From Flavobacterium sp. N2038 (GTDB lineage Bacteria > Bacteroidota > Bacteroidia > Flavobacteriales > Flavobacteriaceae): a stretch of 64,000 nucleotides of DNA. The stretch is taken from contig NZ_CP110001.1 in the NCBI RefSeq assembly GCF_025947185.1, positions 3,038,001 to 3,102,000 of the forward strand, in the 5' to 3' direction. The position numbers were made by a program, and so were the translations under genes. The notes under the pieces were generated by a model, which saw only the letters and a program-made list of their open reading frames with translations, did not search any database and was not told the DNA's origin. Positions 41,896-49,669 of the stretch are shown here, piece after piece (positions within the stretch are counted from its first letter, which is position 1; each line of letters opens with the position of its first letter).

Positions 41896-43228
41896 CTTTA
41901 CTATCCTTTTCGTCTGACTTATAATAATTTGGCGGAAAACCATTTAGGTTTCGCCATACTTCATACCCCACAGAAACCGTTTCCAACAAAGCAATACTTT
42001 GTGCTCCGGCTCCAATGCTTAGTTCTTTTGGCCATTTATTATCGTGACCATCCGGAGAGATAAGTACTCTGTACTTTCCGTTGGCGCTTATAAAATTTTC
42101 TATAGCCACCACTTTTCCTCCATAAGTTCCATAAGACAATCCCGGCCATCCCGAAAATACGATTCTTGGCCATCCGTCAAACCAGACACGCACTTTTGCG
42201 CCACGATGTACCAACGGAAGATCGATAGGATCAACATAAGTTTCTACTGCAATATCATAGCTTGCAGGCATAATGCTCACAATTGGAGTTCCCTCCTTAA
42301 TAGTTTCACCAAGCCCCGTAAGCAATGCACGATTTACATAACCACTCTGAGGTGCTGTGATATAATACAAACCATTTCTAAGTCTGTAATTTTCGTATTG
42401 ATTCTCTAGTTTATTCACCTGAGCTTTTGTGTCATATTGTGTACTCAGAGCCGTAAACTTATCACTTCTTGATTTCGAAATTTTTTCAGCATACTCAGCC
42501 GTAATTCTGCTTATTTCTACTCTGGCATTAATCAGTTCATTTTTACTGCTTAAAAGCTTGTTTTGCTGCGTAATAATATAAGCTTCAGATTCCTGAAGTT
42601 TTAATCTTTTTTGCTCCACATCTGTAAGCGGCTTTAAACCTTCTTTATTAAGTGCTGTCGAACGATCAAATTGTGTTTTAGCGATTCTTAACTGGGTTTT
42701 AATCGCCACAAGATCCATGCTGTCACTTTTGATTTTTAATTGTGCCTGCTTGATTTTATTCTGCGCCTGCTGCAATTTTAATTCTCGTTCCGTATTTAAC
42801 GATTTTGCCTGAACATCCAGAGAGCTTACTTTATCGCCATACGATTCTACAGCCATTTTTTTAGCCTCAACCTGTTCTTTGGTATTGCCAACAAGATTAG
42901 GATCCAGATAGTCTTCTTTTATTTCAGAAATAAAAACAATCGTATCTCCTTTTTTTACAAAATCACCCTCTTGTACATACCATTTCTCGATTCTTCCGGC
43001 TATGGTATTATGAACCGTTTGTGGTCTCTGATCTGGTTTTAATGTGGTGACAGAACCTGTTCCCGAAATATTTTGTGTCCACGGAAGCAATAAACAAGCC
43101 AGGCAAAACAATAAAAATCCAACGATAACTCTGTTCAGAATTTTATAATGCGGTCTGCGGGCAACACTGGTAATAGACTTGTATTTACCCTCTGTTATAA
43201 GTATATTTTCTTTAGATATATTGAGCAT
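41876..43228 (-). CDS. HlyD-family membrane-fusion protein
   Basis: A 450-residue adaptor with one N-terminal membrane helix (about residues 32-50, VIVGFLLFCLACLLLPWTQN). It has the half-lipoyl segment AGRIEKWYVQEGDFVKKGDT, a long coiled coil (residues 115-270) and the matching lipoyl half YYITAPQSGYVNRALLTGLG. It joins the inner-membrane ABC protein to the TolC-like channel. The start is 2 bases after the ABC gene's stop. The C-terminus is lysine- and aspartate-rich (KSDEKDSKDGKDKK). Confidence 0.88.
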   Translation of the reverse strand: MLNISKENILITEGKYKSITSVARRPHYKILNRVIVGFLLFCLACLLLPWTQNISGTGSVTTLKPDQRPQTVHNTIAGRIEKWYVQEGDFVKKGDTIVFISEIKEDYLDPNLVGNTKEQVEAKKMAVESYGDKVSSLDVQAKSLNTERELKLQQAQNKIKQAQLKIKSDSMDLVAIKTQLRIAKTQFDRSTALNKEGLKPLTDVEQKRLKLQESEAYIITQQNKLLSSKNELINARVEISRITAEYAEKISKSRSDKFTALSTQYDTKAQVNKLENQYENYRLRNGLYYITAPQSGYVNRALLTGLGETIKEGTPIVSIMPASYDIAVETYVDPIDLPLVHRGAKVRVWFDGWPRIVFSGWPGLSYGTYGGKVVAIENFISANGKYRVLISPDGHDNKWPKELSIGAGAQSIALLETVSVGYEVWRNLNGFPPNYYKSDEKDSKDGKDKK

Positions 43229-43230
43229 GG

Positions 43231-44886
43231 TTAAAGCTTTATGTCGTTACTAATTTTCCCGTCATCGATCGTGATCATGCGCTCGCATTTATTCTTCCAA
43301 ATATCATTTTTAGAAGTTACGACCACTGTCCAGTTGTTTTCTTCGGTAAGTAAAAAATCAACAATTTTAGCTGAAGTTACTTCATCCATTTTATCAACAG
43401 GATCTTCCAGAAATAATATATTAGGTTTATGAACAATGCTTCGTGCTAAAAGAATCTTTTGAACATCTGAAGCCGAAAGTTCCAGTCCGCCCGGATGAAT
43501 CTGGTGATCGAGTCCGTTTGGAAATGTTTTAATATACGGTGTAAGACAAACATTATCCAGAGCCCACTTTAAATCATCATTAGTAATGGTTTCGTTTCCA
43601 AAAAGTATATTTTCTTTAATAGTACCTGCAAAAAGTGTATCGCCTTGCAAAAATGTACCGGATTGCGCTCTGTAACTCTCTTCGTCCAGACGGTTCATAA
43701 AATTATCGGTTACATACATAGTACCACTTTCGGGCTCCAAAAAGCCGGAAAGCAATCGCAGTAAAGTACTTTTACCAGCGCCATTTACTCCTCTTAATAG
43801 TATTTTTTCGCCCTGATTTATTTTCAGATTAATATTTTTAAGTGACTTTTTATTGTGCTGTGGATAATTGTACGCAATACTTTCGGTTTCAATTGTAATT
43901 CCTGTTTCACTAACAGATGAGGTTTTCGGAATAGATGAAATCTCCATATCGGTAAACTGTCCGATCTTTTCTACAGAAGTCAGTACATCATAAAATGATT
44001 CCAAGCCAAAGATTATTTTCTCTACAGAATTAATTAAAAGTACAATTACAATTTCGGCTGCTACAAACTGCCCGATGTTCATTTGATGATGAATTACCAG
44101 AAAACCACCAATAGACAATAAGGCAGCAGTAACAATGATTTTAAATATTACAAGCTGAATGTATTGTTTTTGCATTACCTGAAAGTGCTTTTCGCGGTAA
44201 TTTACATATTCTGTTACGTAACCATCATTTCTTTCAAGAGCATAATCAAACCCTCCTTTTTGGCGAAAACTCTGGCGATTGCGCGCAATTTCCTGAATCC
44301 ATGCCGCTACTTTATATTTGAATTTTGATTCGTAAAGACTCGTTTCAAGACCATCTTTGTATGAAAACTTAAAAATAATGTACAAAATGGCAATAAATAA
44401 AAGTCCGATTACCATAAAGAAGGAATGGTATAAAACCAATAATATAATCCCAAAACTAACCTGAACAAAGGCTGTACAAAAATCCAGTAACAGTTTGGCT
44501 GTTCCTTTTTGTACTGTCAGCGTATCAAAAAAGCGGTTGGCCTTTTCCGGCGCATATTCTGAATACATTTCTTTAAACTTAATTAAAGGCATTCTGTAGG
44601 CAAATTCAAAAGAAGAACGAACAAAAATTCGCTGTTGCAGGTTTTCTACAATTCGCAGCTGCAAAATATTCAGAACCCCGCCAAACCCAACTCCAATGGT
44701 AACCAGAATGACCAGAACAATCCAGGAAACGCTAAGTTGTCCGCTTTGAATAAAATTAATAATAGCCTGAATTCCTAAAGGCAAAGAAAGGTTTACCAAA
44801 CCGGCAAAAGCAGCGTAAAATATAATTTGATATACATCGCGCTTATCCAGCTTAAGTAAATTTATAAAACGTTTGAAAGGTGTCAT
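43231..44886 (-). CDS. ABC exporter half-transporter with degenerate ATPase signature
   Basis: A 551-residue protein with a six-helix membrane domain (about residues 15-290) and a nucleotide-binding domain (about 330-551). Walker A is GVNGAGKST and Walker B is NILFLEDP. The ABC signature is LSASDVQ in place of LSGGQ, and the H-loop position reads VVVTSKND without the usual His. No C39 peptidase domain is present at the N-terminus. With the HlyD and TolC genes it forms a type I secretion-like operon. The altered motifs mean that ATP hydrolysis may be slow or need an unusual partner. Confidence 0.87.
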   Translation of the reverse strand: MTPFKRFINLLKLDKRDVYQIIFYAAFAGLVNLSLPLGIQAIINFIQSGQLSVSWIVLVILVTIGVGFGGVLNILQLRIVENLQQRIFVRSSFEFAYRMPLIKFKEMYSEYAPEKANRFFDTLTVQKGTAKLLLDFCTAFVQVSFGIILLVLYHSFFMVIGLLFIAILYIIFKFSYKDGLETSLYESKFKYKVAAWIQEIARNRQSFRQKGGFDYALERNDGYVTEYVNYREKHFQVMQKQYIQLVIFKIIVTAALLSIGGFLVIHHQMNIGQFVAAEIVIVLLINSVEKIIFGLESFYDVLTSVEKIGQFTDMEISSIPKTSSVSETGITIETESIAYNYPQHNKKSLKNINLKINQGEKILLRGVNGAGKSTLLRLLSGFLEPESGTMYVTDNFMNRLDEESYRAQSGTFLQGDTLFAGTIKENILFGNETITNDDLKWALDNVCLTPYIKTFPNGLDHQIHPGGLELSASDVQKILLARSIVHKPNILFLEDPVDKMDEVTSAKIVDFLLTEENNWTVVVTSKNDIWKNKCERMITIDDGKISNDIKL

Positions 44887-44927
44887 AAATTTATATATAA
44901 ATACAAGATTAATAGATAGATATTAAT

Positions 44928-44945
44928 ATACGGTAAATACCGTAT
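44928..44945. promoter_or_regulatory. 18-bp dyad, possible operator for the ABC exporter operon
   Basis: ATACGGTA-AA-TACCGTAT has perfect 8-bp arms and lies 42 bases upstream of the ABC start. The size and symmetry suit a repressor such as a TetR protein. No regulator gene is adjacent. Confidence 0.5.
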
Positions 44946-44988
44946 TAAGGATGTAAGAGTTTATCCCAATACAAACAAAATTAAGCAT

Positions 44989-45393
44989 TTATACCATAAG
45001 TTGCGGAGGTCGCAAATGAATTTTACCATGAAACCCAAATAAGAAGACTGGGTTATCAATATAATTTTTACCCTTAGATCCTATTTTAAAATACAATCCG
45101 GGAACTGAAGCGCCTAATGGCACCAGATATTCTAATAGCAAAATTCCTTTTGCCAGTTTAGTAGTTTTAGTTTCCTTGGTTTCGTAATCATCACGTTCTT
45201 CAGTGATACCATCACACTTGAAGATTTTTTTCAAGAAATTACACGTGATCCCTTTAACAGAGTCCTGCTCGGTATTATGATTTATAATTTGGGAAAAAGT
45301 GCCGGACAGGTTGATACTGCTCATTAAAAAATAGCCGATTAGTAATGCGTGCAGGCATTTACATAAGATACTATTTTTAATTCTGTTCAGCAT
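44989..45393 (-). CDS. Small exported protein upstream of the exporter
   Basis: A 134-residue protein with an N-terminal hydrophobic segment CKCLHALLIGYFLMSSINLS. A second hydrophobic stretch is GILLLEYLVPLGASVPGLYF. It ends GKIHLRPPQLMV, sharing the Pro-Pro type of C-terminus with two other small exported proteins in the window. I recognise no family. It is 102 bases upstream of the ABC gene on the same strand and could be an accessory or a cargo protein of the exporter; this is inference from position. Confidence 0.65.
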   Translation of the reverse strand: MLNRIKNSILCKCLHALLIGYFLMSSINLSGTFSQIINHNTEQDSVKGITCNFLKKIFKCDGITEERDDYETKETKTTKLAKGILLLEYLVPLGASVPGLYFKIGSKGKNYIDNPVFLFGFHGKIHLRPPQLMV

Positions 45394-45412
45394 TTTTTGT
45401 CTTTAAAGGGCG

Positions 45413-45420
45413 CAAATTTA
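45413..45420 (-). promoter_or_regulatory. -7 box upstream of the small exported protein gene
   Basis: On the minus strand TAAATTTG matches TAnnTTTG, about 20 bases upstream of the start codon. No clear -33 element is seen. Confidence 0.4.
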
Positions 45421-45640
45421 GAACGAAATTATCGGTGCTACATTAAAATAACATTAGAATTGAATTTGGTTCTGTTATATTTTTCTTAAAGAAATAAATT
45501 AAAACAACAGACTCTGCATACTATTAATCAAGGGATCGTAAATTTTTAGCGTCTTAAGAATATAATAAATGACCTTATCTGCAAACCTTAAATTACTGTT
45601 ACTTTTAATAATTCAGTAAGAAAAATAGATTTAAAGTTTT

Positions 45641-45648
45641 TACATTTG
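45641..45648 (+). promoter_or_regulatory. -7 box for the nitroreductase gene
   Basis: TACATTTG matches TAnnTTTG exactly and lies 27 bases upstream of the start codon. No clear -33 TTG is seen. Confidence 0.45.
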
Positions 45649-45674
45649 AGTATAATTTAAATATCTAAAAAAAA

Positions 45675-46307
45675 ATGGCCTTAATAGAAGCACTAAAGTG
45701 GCGTTATGCTACAAAAAAAATGAACGGACAAATTGTGCCGCAGGAAAAACTGGATTATATTCTTGAAGCGGCAAAACTGGCTCCTTCTTCATCTGGATTA
45801 CAGCCTTACAAAGTTTTTGTAATTACAAACAAGGAAGTAAAAGAAAAATTAAGAGCAGTAAGTTTTGATCAAAGTCAGGTTACAGATGCTTCTCACGTTT
45901 TAGTTTGGGCAGCCTGGGACGGTTATACTTTGGATAAAATTTCTGCTGTATTTGACAAAACAATTGCAGAAAGAGGTATTCCTGCTAATGCAATGGACGA
46001 TTATAAAAAAAATCTTTGGGGAATGTATGAGCCGCTAGGTCAGGAATGGCACGCTAATCACTCTGCAAAACAAGCTTATATTTCGTTTGGCTTAGCAATC
46101 GCTGCTGCTGCAGAACAAAAGGTTGACACAACACCTATGGAAGGTTTTATTCCTGCCGAAGTAGATAAATTATTAGGTTTAAGCGAACTTGGTCTGAAAA
46201 GTGTTTTATTATTACCTCTTGGTTATAGAGATGAAGCAAACGACTGGCTGGTAAACATGAAGAAAGTAAGAACTTCAAAAGATGAATTTATTATTGAAAT
46301 TAAGTAA
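45675..46307 (+). CDS. NAD(P)H-dependent nitroreductase-family flavoprotein
   Basis: A 210-residue FMN enzyme of the NfsB/FRase I type. ALKWRYATKKMN is the N-terminal phosphate-binding segment, LAPSSSGLQPYKVFVITN the central block, and GLAIAAAAEQKVDTTPMEGF with LPLGYRDEANDW the C-terminal FMN contacts. Such enzymes reduce nitro compounds, quinones or flavins with NAD(P)H. It has its own promoter and terminator and is followed by an AraC-type regulator. Confidence 0.92.
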   Translation: MALIEALKWRYATKKMNGQIVPQEKLDYILEAAKLAPSSSGLQPYKVFVITNKEVKEKLRAVSFDQSQVTDASHVLVWAAWDGYTLDKISAVFDKTIAERGIPANAMDDYKKNLWGMYEPLGQEWHANHSAKQAYISFGLAIAAAAEQKVDTTPMEGFIPAEVDKLLGLSELGLKSVLLLPLGYRDEANDWLVNMKKVRTSKDEFIIEIK

Positions 46308-46341
46308 ATCATACAAGCAATAATTTGCAAATATTTGTTTT

Positions 46342-46367
46342 AAGAGGGGCTTTTAGTCCCTCTTTTT
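46342..46367 (+). terminator. Intrinsic terminator after the nitroreductase gene
   Basis: AAGAGGG (46342-46348) pairs with CCCTCTT (46358-46364), followed by a T-run. Confidence 0.8.
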
Positions 46368-46414
46368 GTTGCTCTAAAATTTTGGTATAAATTGAAAATC
46401 GTCATTTGTTTTGC

Positions 46415-46443
46415 GTTTTTTAAATTATATTTGTTTGGAATAA
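46415..46443 (+). promoter_or_regulatory. Bacteroidota-type promoter for the AraC regulator
   Basis: TTTG (46415-46418), a 17-base spacer and TATATTTG (46436-46443) match the -33/-7 consensus. The -7 box ends 24 bases before the start codon. Confidence 0.6.
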
Positions 46444-46467
46444 TACCAAAATCAAGAACGCTTTGTA

Positions 46468-47340
46468 ATGAATAATCATAAGTTTTTTGAATCTAATTAT
46501 AAGAAACTGGGCTTTTTTGTTCTAAGTCCAAATTCTATTGATGAAATTAATGGTGATTATTACAAACCGTATATTAAAGTTCTTTATTTACCTGAAAATT
46601 ATTCGGTAACAATCGATTTCAAGCATTACACCACCCAAAGTCCTTCTTTGTTTTTTATCAATAGCAATCAATACCTGCAAATTGAAAATGGAGGAAAAGA
46701 CGCAGGGTATTTTATGTATTACAATCGTGATTTTTATTGTGTACAGATTCACGATGCCGAAGTTGCCTGCGATGGTTTATTGTTTAATAATATTTTCGAA
46801 ATGCCTATGACAACTTTACCAAATAAAGAAGTTGTATTTATTGAAGGCATTTACAACCAAATCCGGGAAGAATTTGATTCTCCTGATTCTTCGCAGGAGG
46901 AAATGATTCGAACATATTTGAAACAACTTATTATAAAAGCAACCCGGATCTGGAAAATTCAGCAATTGGGCGTTCTTAATGATGAACCTTCTAAAGAAAT
47001 GGACTTCTTTAGAGATTTTAGCCGTTTGGTCGAAATTCATTTCAGAACCAAACATACCGTAGCCGATTATGCTGACATTTTGGGTGTGGCTCCAAAGACG
47101 CTTTCAAACAAATTCAACCGATTAGAGCTTTCACAGCCTAACGATATTATTAAAGACCGAATTATTCTGGAAGCAAAAAGGCTTTTGGGATATTCATCCT
47201 TAAGTGTAAAAGAGATTGCATATCAACTTGGATATGAAGATCCTGCTTATTTTAACCGTCTTTTTACCAACAAGGTTGGTGACACTCCTTCAAATTTCAA
47301 GAAAAAATACCTTCAAGGGAAAAATGTACAATTAGAATAG
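46468..47340 (+). CDS. AraC-family transcriptional regulator
   Basis: A 290-residue regulator. The N-terminal half is a cupin-like sensor (VTIDFKHYTTQSPSLFFINS). The C-terminal 100 residues hold the two helix-turn-helices: VADYADILGVAPKTLSNKFN and VKEIAYQLGYEDPAYFNRLF, ending KVGDTPSNFKKKY. It is likely to control neighbouring genes (nitroreductase, esterase, and formerly the truncated osmC); its ligand is unknown. Confidence 0.92.
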   Translation: MNNHKFFESNYKKLGFFVLSPNSIDEINGDYYKPYIKVLYLPENYSVTIDFKHYTTQSPSLFFINSNQYLQIENGGKDAGYFMYYNRDFYCVQIHDAEVACDGLLFNNIFEMPMTTLPNKEVVFIEGIYNQIREEFDSPDSSQEEMIRTYLKQLIIKATRIWKIQQLGVLNDEPSKEMDFFRDFSRLVEIHFRTKHTVADYADILGVAPKTLSNKFNRLELSQPNDIIKDRIILEAKRLLGYSSLSVKEIAYQLGYEDPAYFNRLFTNKVGDTPSNFKKKYLQGKNVQLE

Positions 47341-47374
47341 ACTTTTATCTATTTTTAGAGCTTTACTACCGCCA

Positions 47375-47382
47375 TATCTTTG
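47375..47382 (+). promoter_or_regulatory. -7 box upstream of the osmC remnant
   Basis: TATCTTTG matches TAnnTTTG exactly, 33 bases upstream of the remnant's ATG. It indicates that the remnant keeps a promoter, which may now serve the downstream esterase. Confidence 0.45.
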
Positions 47383-47415
47383 TCCTATCAAATTAACTGA
47401 TAAACATTTAAAGAT

Positions 47416-47517
47416 ATGAAACGTAAAGCACAAACCGTTTGGAGCGGTACCACTCAAAAGAAAAACGGGGTTCTTTCTGTAAAAACTTCCACATTAAAAA
47501 AACACGCAAAATTCTAA
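47416..47517 (+). pseudogene. osmC-type peroxide reductase remnant, N-terminal 33 residues only
   Basis: The frame encodes MKRKAQTVWSGTTQKKNGVL followed by SVKTSTLKKHAKF and a stop. This fits the first strand pair of OsmC/Ohr-family thiol peroxidases (MKRKAxxxWxGxxKxGxGxLxTxSxxL), which are about 140 residues long. No continuation of the family, including its two catalytic cysteines, was found in any frame in the next 90 bases, after which the esterase gene begins. It is therefore a decayed gene with its promoter and start still present. A short functional peptide cannot be excluded. Confidence 0.7.
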
Positions 47518-47606
47518 TTACTCTGTCAGGGCTTTTCTATCGAAATTCTCCTTAAAAAAATCATTACCACTTAATTATCAATATTTTAAACTAAAAATAT
47601 AACATC

Positions 47607-48656
47607 ATGAAAACTATAAAATCAATACAAAAAAGTATATTTATAATCGCATTATTAACTTTAAATACATTAGCCATGGCACAAGAAAGACCTTTTAAAG
47701 GACAAAATGACCCGCAAATCTTTACAGAAGTTCGTAATTTTTTAAATGCATTAAACTCTGGTGACGGAAAACCATTAGAACAATTAAGTGTTTCAGATGC
47801 ACGTGGTGTATTAGTTGGAGCTCAAAAATCTGTAGAAGTTGACTACTCAGGTATTGAAGAATCTGAAAAAGTAATAACTCAAAATAATCTAAAAGTAAAA
47901 ATTCACATTACAAAGCCTAAAGGTGTTAAAGCAAATGCTCCGGTATTTATTTTTATTCATGGTGGCGGATGGGTTTTGGGCGATTATCCTACGCATAGAC
48001 GATTGGTAAGAGATTTGGTTGTAGCAAGCGGAGCTGTAGCAGTTTTTCCTGATTATACTCCTTCTCCCGAAGCCCAGTATCCGGTAGCGATTAATGAAAT
48101 TTATGCCGCAACACAATGGGTAGCTGAAAACGGAAAGGAAATTGGCGTAGATGGTAAAAATCTTGCTGTAGTTGGAAATAGTGTGGGTGGAAATATGACA
48201 GCAGCAATTACTTTGATGGCTAAAGACAAAAAAGGTCCACATATTAAATTGCAGGTTCTATTATGGCCAGTAACGGATGCTAATTTTGAAACTGAATCTT
48301 ATAATTTGTATGCCAATGGACGTTTCCTGACTAAAAACATGATGAAATGGTTCTGGGACAATTATTTACCTGATGCTTCTAAAAGAAATGAAAAATATGC
48401 TGCACCATTACAAGCTAGTTTAGAAGAACTTAAAGACTTACCTCCTGCTCTGGTTCAAACTGCAGAAAATGATGTTTTAAGAGATGAAGGTGAAGCTTAT
48501 GCAAGAAAATTAAATGAAGCTGGAGTTTCGGTTACTTTAACAAGATACGCAGGATTGATTCACGATTATGGACTTTTAAATCCAATTGCAACTGTGCCAT
48601 CAGTGCAAACTGCGATTGAGCAAGCTGCGATTGTTATTAAATCGACATTGAAATAA
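47607..48656 (+). CDS. Secreted alpha/beta-hydrolase of the hormone-sensitive lipase family
   Basis: A 349-residue protein with a signal peptide (MKTIKSIQKSIFIIALLTLN to AMAQ). FIHGGGWVLGDY is the HGGGW oxyanion motif, GNSVGGN holds the nucleophile Ser, QTAENDVLRDEG the acid, and GLIHDYG the catalytic His. Family members hydrolyse short-chain esters and related substrates, here probably in the periplasm. It follows the osmC remnant by 89 bases and is followed by its own terminator. Confidence 0.9.
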   Translation: MKTIKSIQKSIFIIALLTLNTLAMAQERPFKGQNDPQIFTEVRNFLNALNSGDGKPLEQLSVSDARGVLVGAQKSVEVDYSGIEESEKVITQNNLKVKIHITKPKGVKANAPVFIFIHGGGWVLGDYPTHRRLVRDLVVASGAVAVFPDYTPSPEAQYPVAINEIYAATQWVAENGKEIGVDGKNLAVVGNSVGGNMTAAITLMAKDKKGPHIKLQVLLWPVTDANFETESYNLYANGRFLTKNMMKWFWDNYLPDASKRNEKYAAPLQASLEELKDLPPALVQTAENDVLRDEGEAYARKLNEAGVSVTLTRYAGLIHDYGLLNPIATVPSVQTAIEQAAIVIKSTLK

Positions 48657-48679
48657 TAATATAAAATGTATTAAACTTA

Positions 48680-48714
48680 AAAGAGGGAATGATTTCTACT
48701 ATCATTCCCTCTTT
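48680..48714. terminator. Bidirectional intrinsic terminator
   Basis: AAAGAGGGAATGAT (48680-48693) pairs perfectly with ATCATTCCCTCTTT (48701-48714). It lies between the convergent esterase and nucleosidase genes. Confidence 0.88.
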
Positions 48715-48756
48715 AGCCTTTTAGTAAAGTATATTTTGAATTCACAAATCCAACAA

Positions 48757-49350
48757 TTATATACTTTTATTCAAATTAAGAATAGTTCCGTAAACTGCCG
48801 CGGCTTTGTGAACCTGTACCAGCCAATCTTCGGCAGCATTATCATCGGCTCCGTCTGAGATATATTTTAGACATAAAAAGGGTATTTTCTCTTTCATAGC
48901 GATCATAGCCAATACGTAAGATTCCATATCAACCACATTGTATAAAACAGTCGAATGTCCCATTTCAAAACTGTCACCGGTTCCGCAAATACCCTCTTTT
49001 AAACCTTCTAATTTTAAACCATATTCCAGAACTGGAGGCAAACCCGATAAAGGTGTTTCATATTGTGCATATCCCAGCGCCTGAACATCCATGTCTCTTT
49101 GTATAAAACGGGTGCAGCAGATTACATCCCCTTTTTGAAAAAAATTACTTCCGGCAGATCCAAGATTAACAATTAAGGAAGGTTTTTTAAATCGTATAGC
49201 CTTAGAAAGTTCATAAGCGGCATTTACTTTTCCTATTCCGGTTATTAAAGTATTGCAATTTTCAAAAACATCTGCGGCTTCAGATTCTAAAGCAAAAGAG
49301 AATAATACATTTTCTAATGGAAATGAAAGTTCCTGGTTTATCTTAATCAT
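48757..49350 (-). CDS. MTA/SAH nucleosidase-like phosphorylase-superfamily protein
   Basis: A 197-residue protein of the PNP_UDP/MTAN fold. TLITGIGKVNAAYELSKA, IVNLGSAGSNFFQKGDVICC, NVVDMESYVLAMIAMKEKIP and LKYISDGADDNAAEDW are the conserved blocks; DMES and the SDGAD aspartate match the purine-binding and catalytic positions. These enzymes split adenine from methylthioadenosine or S-adenosylhomocysteine. At 197 residues it is somewhat shorter than typical MTAN (about 230), lacking part of the N-terminal strand. It stands alone on the minus strand. Confidence 0.85.
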   Translation of the reverse strand: MIKINQELSFPLENVLFSFALESEAADVFENCNTLITGIGKVNAAYELSKAIRFKKPSLIVNLGSAGSNFFQKGDVICCTRFIQRDMDVQALGYAQYETPLSGLPPVLEYGLKLEGLKEGICGTGDSFEMGHSTVLYNVVDMESYVLAMIAMKEKIPFLCLKYISDGADDNAAEDWLVQVHKAAAVYGTILNLNKSI

Positions 49351-49663
49351 GAGTTTATTTTAATTCTTAAGATGCAAAAATAGGATATATTAAACATAGT
49401 ATACAGCCCCAAAACAATCAATTTTAAATACATTTTCAGGAAGTTTTTTAGTTTAAATTTCTGACAACACAATTGTTTCAAAATACAATTTGATGTTTCA
49501 TTTTTTAAAATGAAACATCAAAAGAAAGAAACCAAAGCTTTGTTTTTATAACTTTGAGATACCCTCCCCCGCATCCAATCAACAAACCTGCAAATTAAAT
49601 GTACATCGTAATTATTAATTAAAGGTGGCGATTTAATTTTTTGACCCGCCTTTCATATCCTGA
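49351..49663. other. 313-base divergent promoter region with a long hairpin
   Basis: It lies between the nucleosidase (minus) and the adhesin (plus). It contains a 16-bp inverted repeat around GATGTTTCA (49489-49504 with 49507-49522) and, 27 bases later, TAACTTTG (49549-49556), an exact -7 box for the adhesin. The remainder shows nothing. Confidence 0.55.
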
Positions 49664-49669
49664 TTGCTT

